NCBI GenBank assembly: GCA_965242895.1
Contig: OZ251507.1
Coordinates: forward strand, 2,108,001-2,172,000
Length of the DNA: 64,000 nt
Source of the DNA: CATQHL01 sp965242895
Lineage (GTDB): Bacteria; Actinomycetota; Acidimicrobiia; Acidimicrobiales; CATQHL01
Direction of reading: 5' to 3'
Shown here in pieces: positions 63,701 to 64,000 of the stretch (the first letter of the stretch is position 1; every line of letters starts with the position of its first letter). The notes below the pieces were generated by a model. It was not told the origin of the DNA, did not search any database, and was given only the letters and a program-made list of their open reading frames with translations. Both the position numbers and the translations under genes were made by a program.

Positions 63701-64000
63701 AACAGGTGGTTGTTCAAAAGCATGTTTGGTGGGGCTTGCATTTACCCGGTATACGCGGACTTCCTGACAAAGAAATGGGGAAAGAAATAGAAAGATTTCA
63801 GAATGAACGACCTGATTTGGAGGAAGCTTTCCAGCAAGCTAAACTTGAAGTTGATGAGTTAAGAGAATTATTACAAGCAACGTTTTCTGATCTTGGAAGT
63901 GGGAGAACAGATTTATATAAGGCGTTCTGTTGGCGTAATTGGAACTTGATGAGAGTGCAATCCACAACTGGTATAGTGTTACCTAGAACAGTATTACAGA
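60769..64000 (+). CDS. Eco57I-class restriction-modification methylase, copy 2 (3' truncated by window edge)
   Basis: At least 1077 residues, open to the last base. The N-terminus is nearly the same as copy 1 (MTQDFLPDRDPVRWTPPEGF). SAM motif I AMGSGHFLVAALD is at ~725 and NPPWEQVV at ~974. Low-complexity stretches are again present but with different copy numbers (a SEGRLLAGSEDE-type unit about three times at ~465-520, plus an Ala/Thr/Ser insertion at ~240-265). From about 63720 the DNA turns AT-rich and the protein leaves copy 1 (KHVWWGLHLPGIRG, then a different helical segment), so the target-recognition domain is different. No frameshift is seen in the visible part. Confidence 0.85.
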   Translation, partial: MTQDFLPDRDPVRWTPPEGFPKHMKPLGMFPQLTADGGHVSNGLEVVFSRSSRRPTAADLRTAWRKRKGRRASPVLMVVTYYERAVGYGERARGGHGQGYERGGEHYEVGGMRASVCGPVGEQPAVHHSLDIERVERIADCALAEPNRHSAVRFLTAALPEADSPFPGLRNVGLLSTQELRYGVPDRNDWRSAVKQAAPLRALRGRQLVEALGFEVEMLDVNSWMLTVPYEVYGGRAAEVAAGEEATPTSDAATSAPVPATSVASTEKRAVAVFCRDDEQFEVSSARFDGASPVSRALAVADREKVNWVILTRRAEIRLYAARRDTGVGRKGRAESFVEANLSLLPKEKAGYLPLLFSADALSPQGTFEDILERSRDYAAELAKRLRERVYRETVPVLSQAVADRMPPNPSREDLDDAYEQVMVILFRLLFVAYAEDKDLLPYRTNSEFAEHSLSRLARRLAEARLTGSPLAGSEAESAIASSEGRLLAGSEDESVAVSGEGRLLAGSEDEPADPREGRLSSGERTTFHGVDSTTLWDSVVQLWDAVNNGKPDWGVPPYNGGMFASELSVSSSEAGVVKLRLTDAEFAPALTALLIDEGAEGLGPIDFRELSARDFGTIYEGLLESSLSLAEENLTLDAKGAYVPAKPDDEVAVAAGKVYLHNHLGVRKETGSYYTKSFAVEHLLDHALEPALDEHLRRLDELRKASDEAALAEAFFDFRCADIAMGSGHFLVAALDRIEAGLSAWLALNPVAAITEELKRLRSNAFKALGDLGSGVEIESSSLLRRQVARHCIYGVDSNRISVELARLAVWVHTFVPGLPLSFLDHNLVCGDSLTGVGGLDEIVSALDHDSGPDAPTLFREQIEDLLHRADGALRRLAHTSDADKKEIEEARIAHDDALEAVSGARAVCDVITAHRAGACDLPVNFDEAGFVDLCSLPEVKKAIQKFQPLHFPVVFPEVFLRDRPGFDCLLGNPPWEQVVVQKHVWWGLHLPGIRGLPDKEMGKEIERFQNERPDLEEAFQQAKLEVDELRELLQATFSDLGSGRTDLYKAFCWRNWNLMRVQSTTGIVLPRTVLQ

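Overview
The window looks like chromosome of a high-GC actinobacterium, most probably an uncultured Acidimicrobiia-like lineage. This is inferred from gene content: mec-cysM, rph-rdgB, smpB next to ssrA, DUF222/HNH, TTG/GTG starts and GC-rich codon use. No 16S rRNA gene is present, so the taxonomy is tentative. The base background is GC-rich. AT-rich or T-ending-codon islands stand out: the toxin-antitoxin pair at 0.9-2.7 kb, the exoprotein/lipoprotein locus at 27-40 kb, and the defence genes at 51-60 kb.

Layout. 1-2.7 kb: the end of cutA, a membrane-anchored PLD-like protein and a DUF4411/XRE-ImmA toxin-antitoxin-like pair. 2.9-8.4 kb: a three-subunit molybdenum hydroxylase (large, 2Fe-2S and FAD subunits) and a coiled-coil trypsin-like lipoprotein. 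8.5-20.3 kb: housekeeping genes (acyl-CoA carboxylase beta, tmRNA, smpB, mec-cysM, metallophosphatase, MBL hydrolase-rph-rdgB, clpP, rpe, pcm and tRNAs Leu, Lys and His). 20.4-27 kb: a polysaccharide deacetylase, an SMP-30 lactonase, a PII protein and a nucleoside/pseudouridine salvage set (nucleoside hydrolase, PfkB kinase, psuG).

27-40 kb is the most unusual part. A very large secreted protein combines Cys-rich repeats, FN3 domains, a phospholipase A2-like core (CxxHDxCY), a ricin-like region and a final FN3. Its signal peptide is separated from the body by a frameshift at a G10 tract. Five tandem paralogous lipoproteins of no family I recognise follow at once. Each has an internally duplicated domain, and their halves are shuffled between copies.

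40-51 kb: a catabolic-looking set (TPP enzyme, cupin, SDR, NIPSNAP), a DUF222/HNH protein, a 2 kb gene-free repeat island with a small CRISPR-like palindromic array, then RraA-like and SDR genes. 51-64 kb is a defence island: a PHP + SMC-like ATPase (TrlF-like) coupled to an AlbA_2/Schlafen-type protein, then two tandem paralogous Eco57I-class methylase/restriction proteins. The first is broken at an 11 x 7-bp simple repeat in a way that one extra unit would repair, so it looks phase-variable. The second runs off the window end.

Tandem repeats are a theme of the whole window. They occur inside genes as in-frame low-complexity insertions, exactly over stop codons, and in intergenic blocks.
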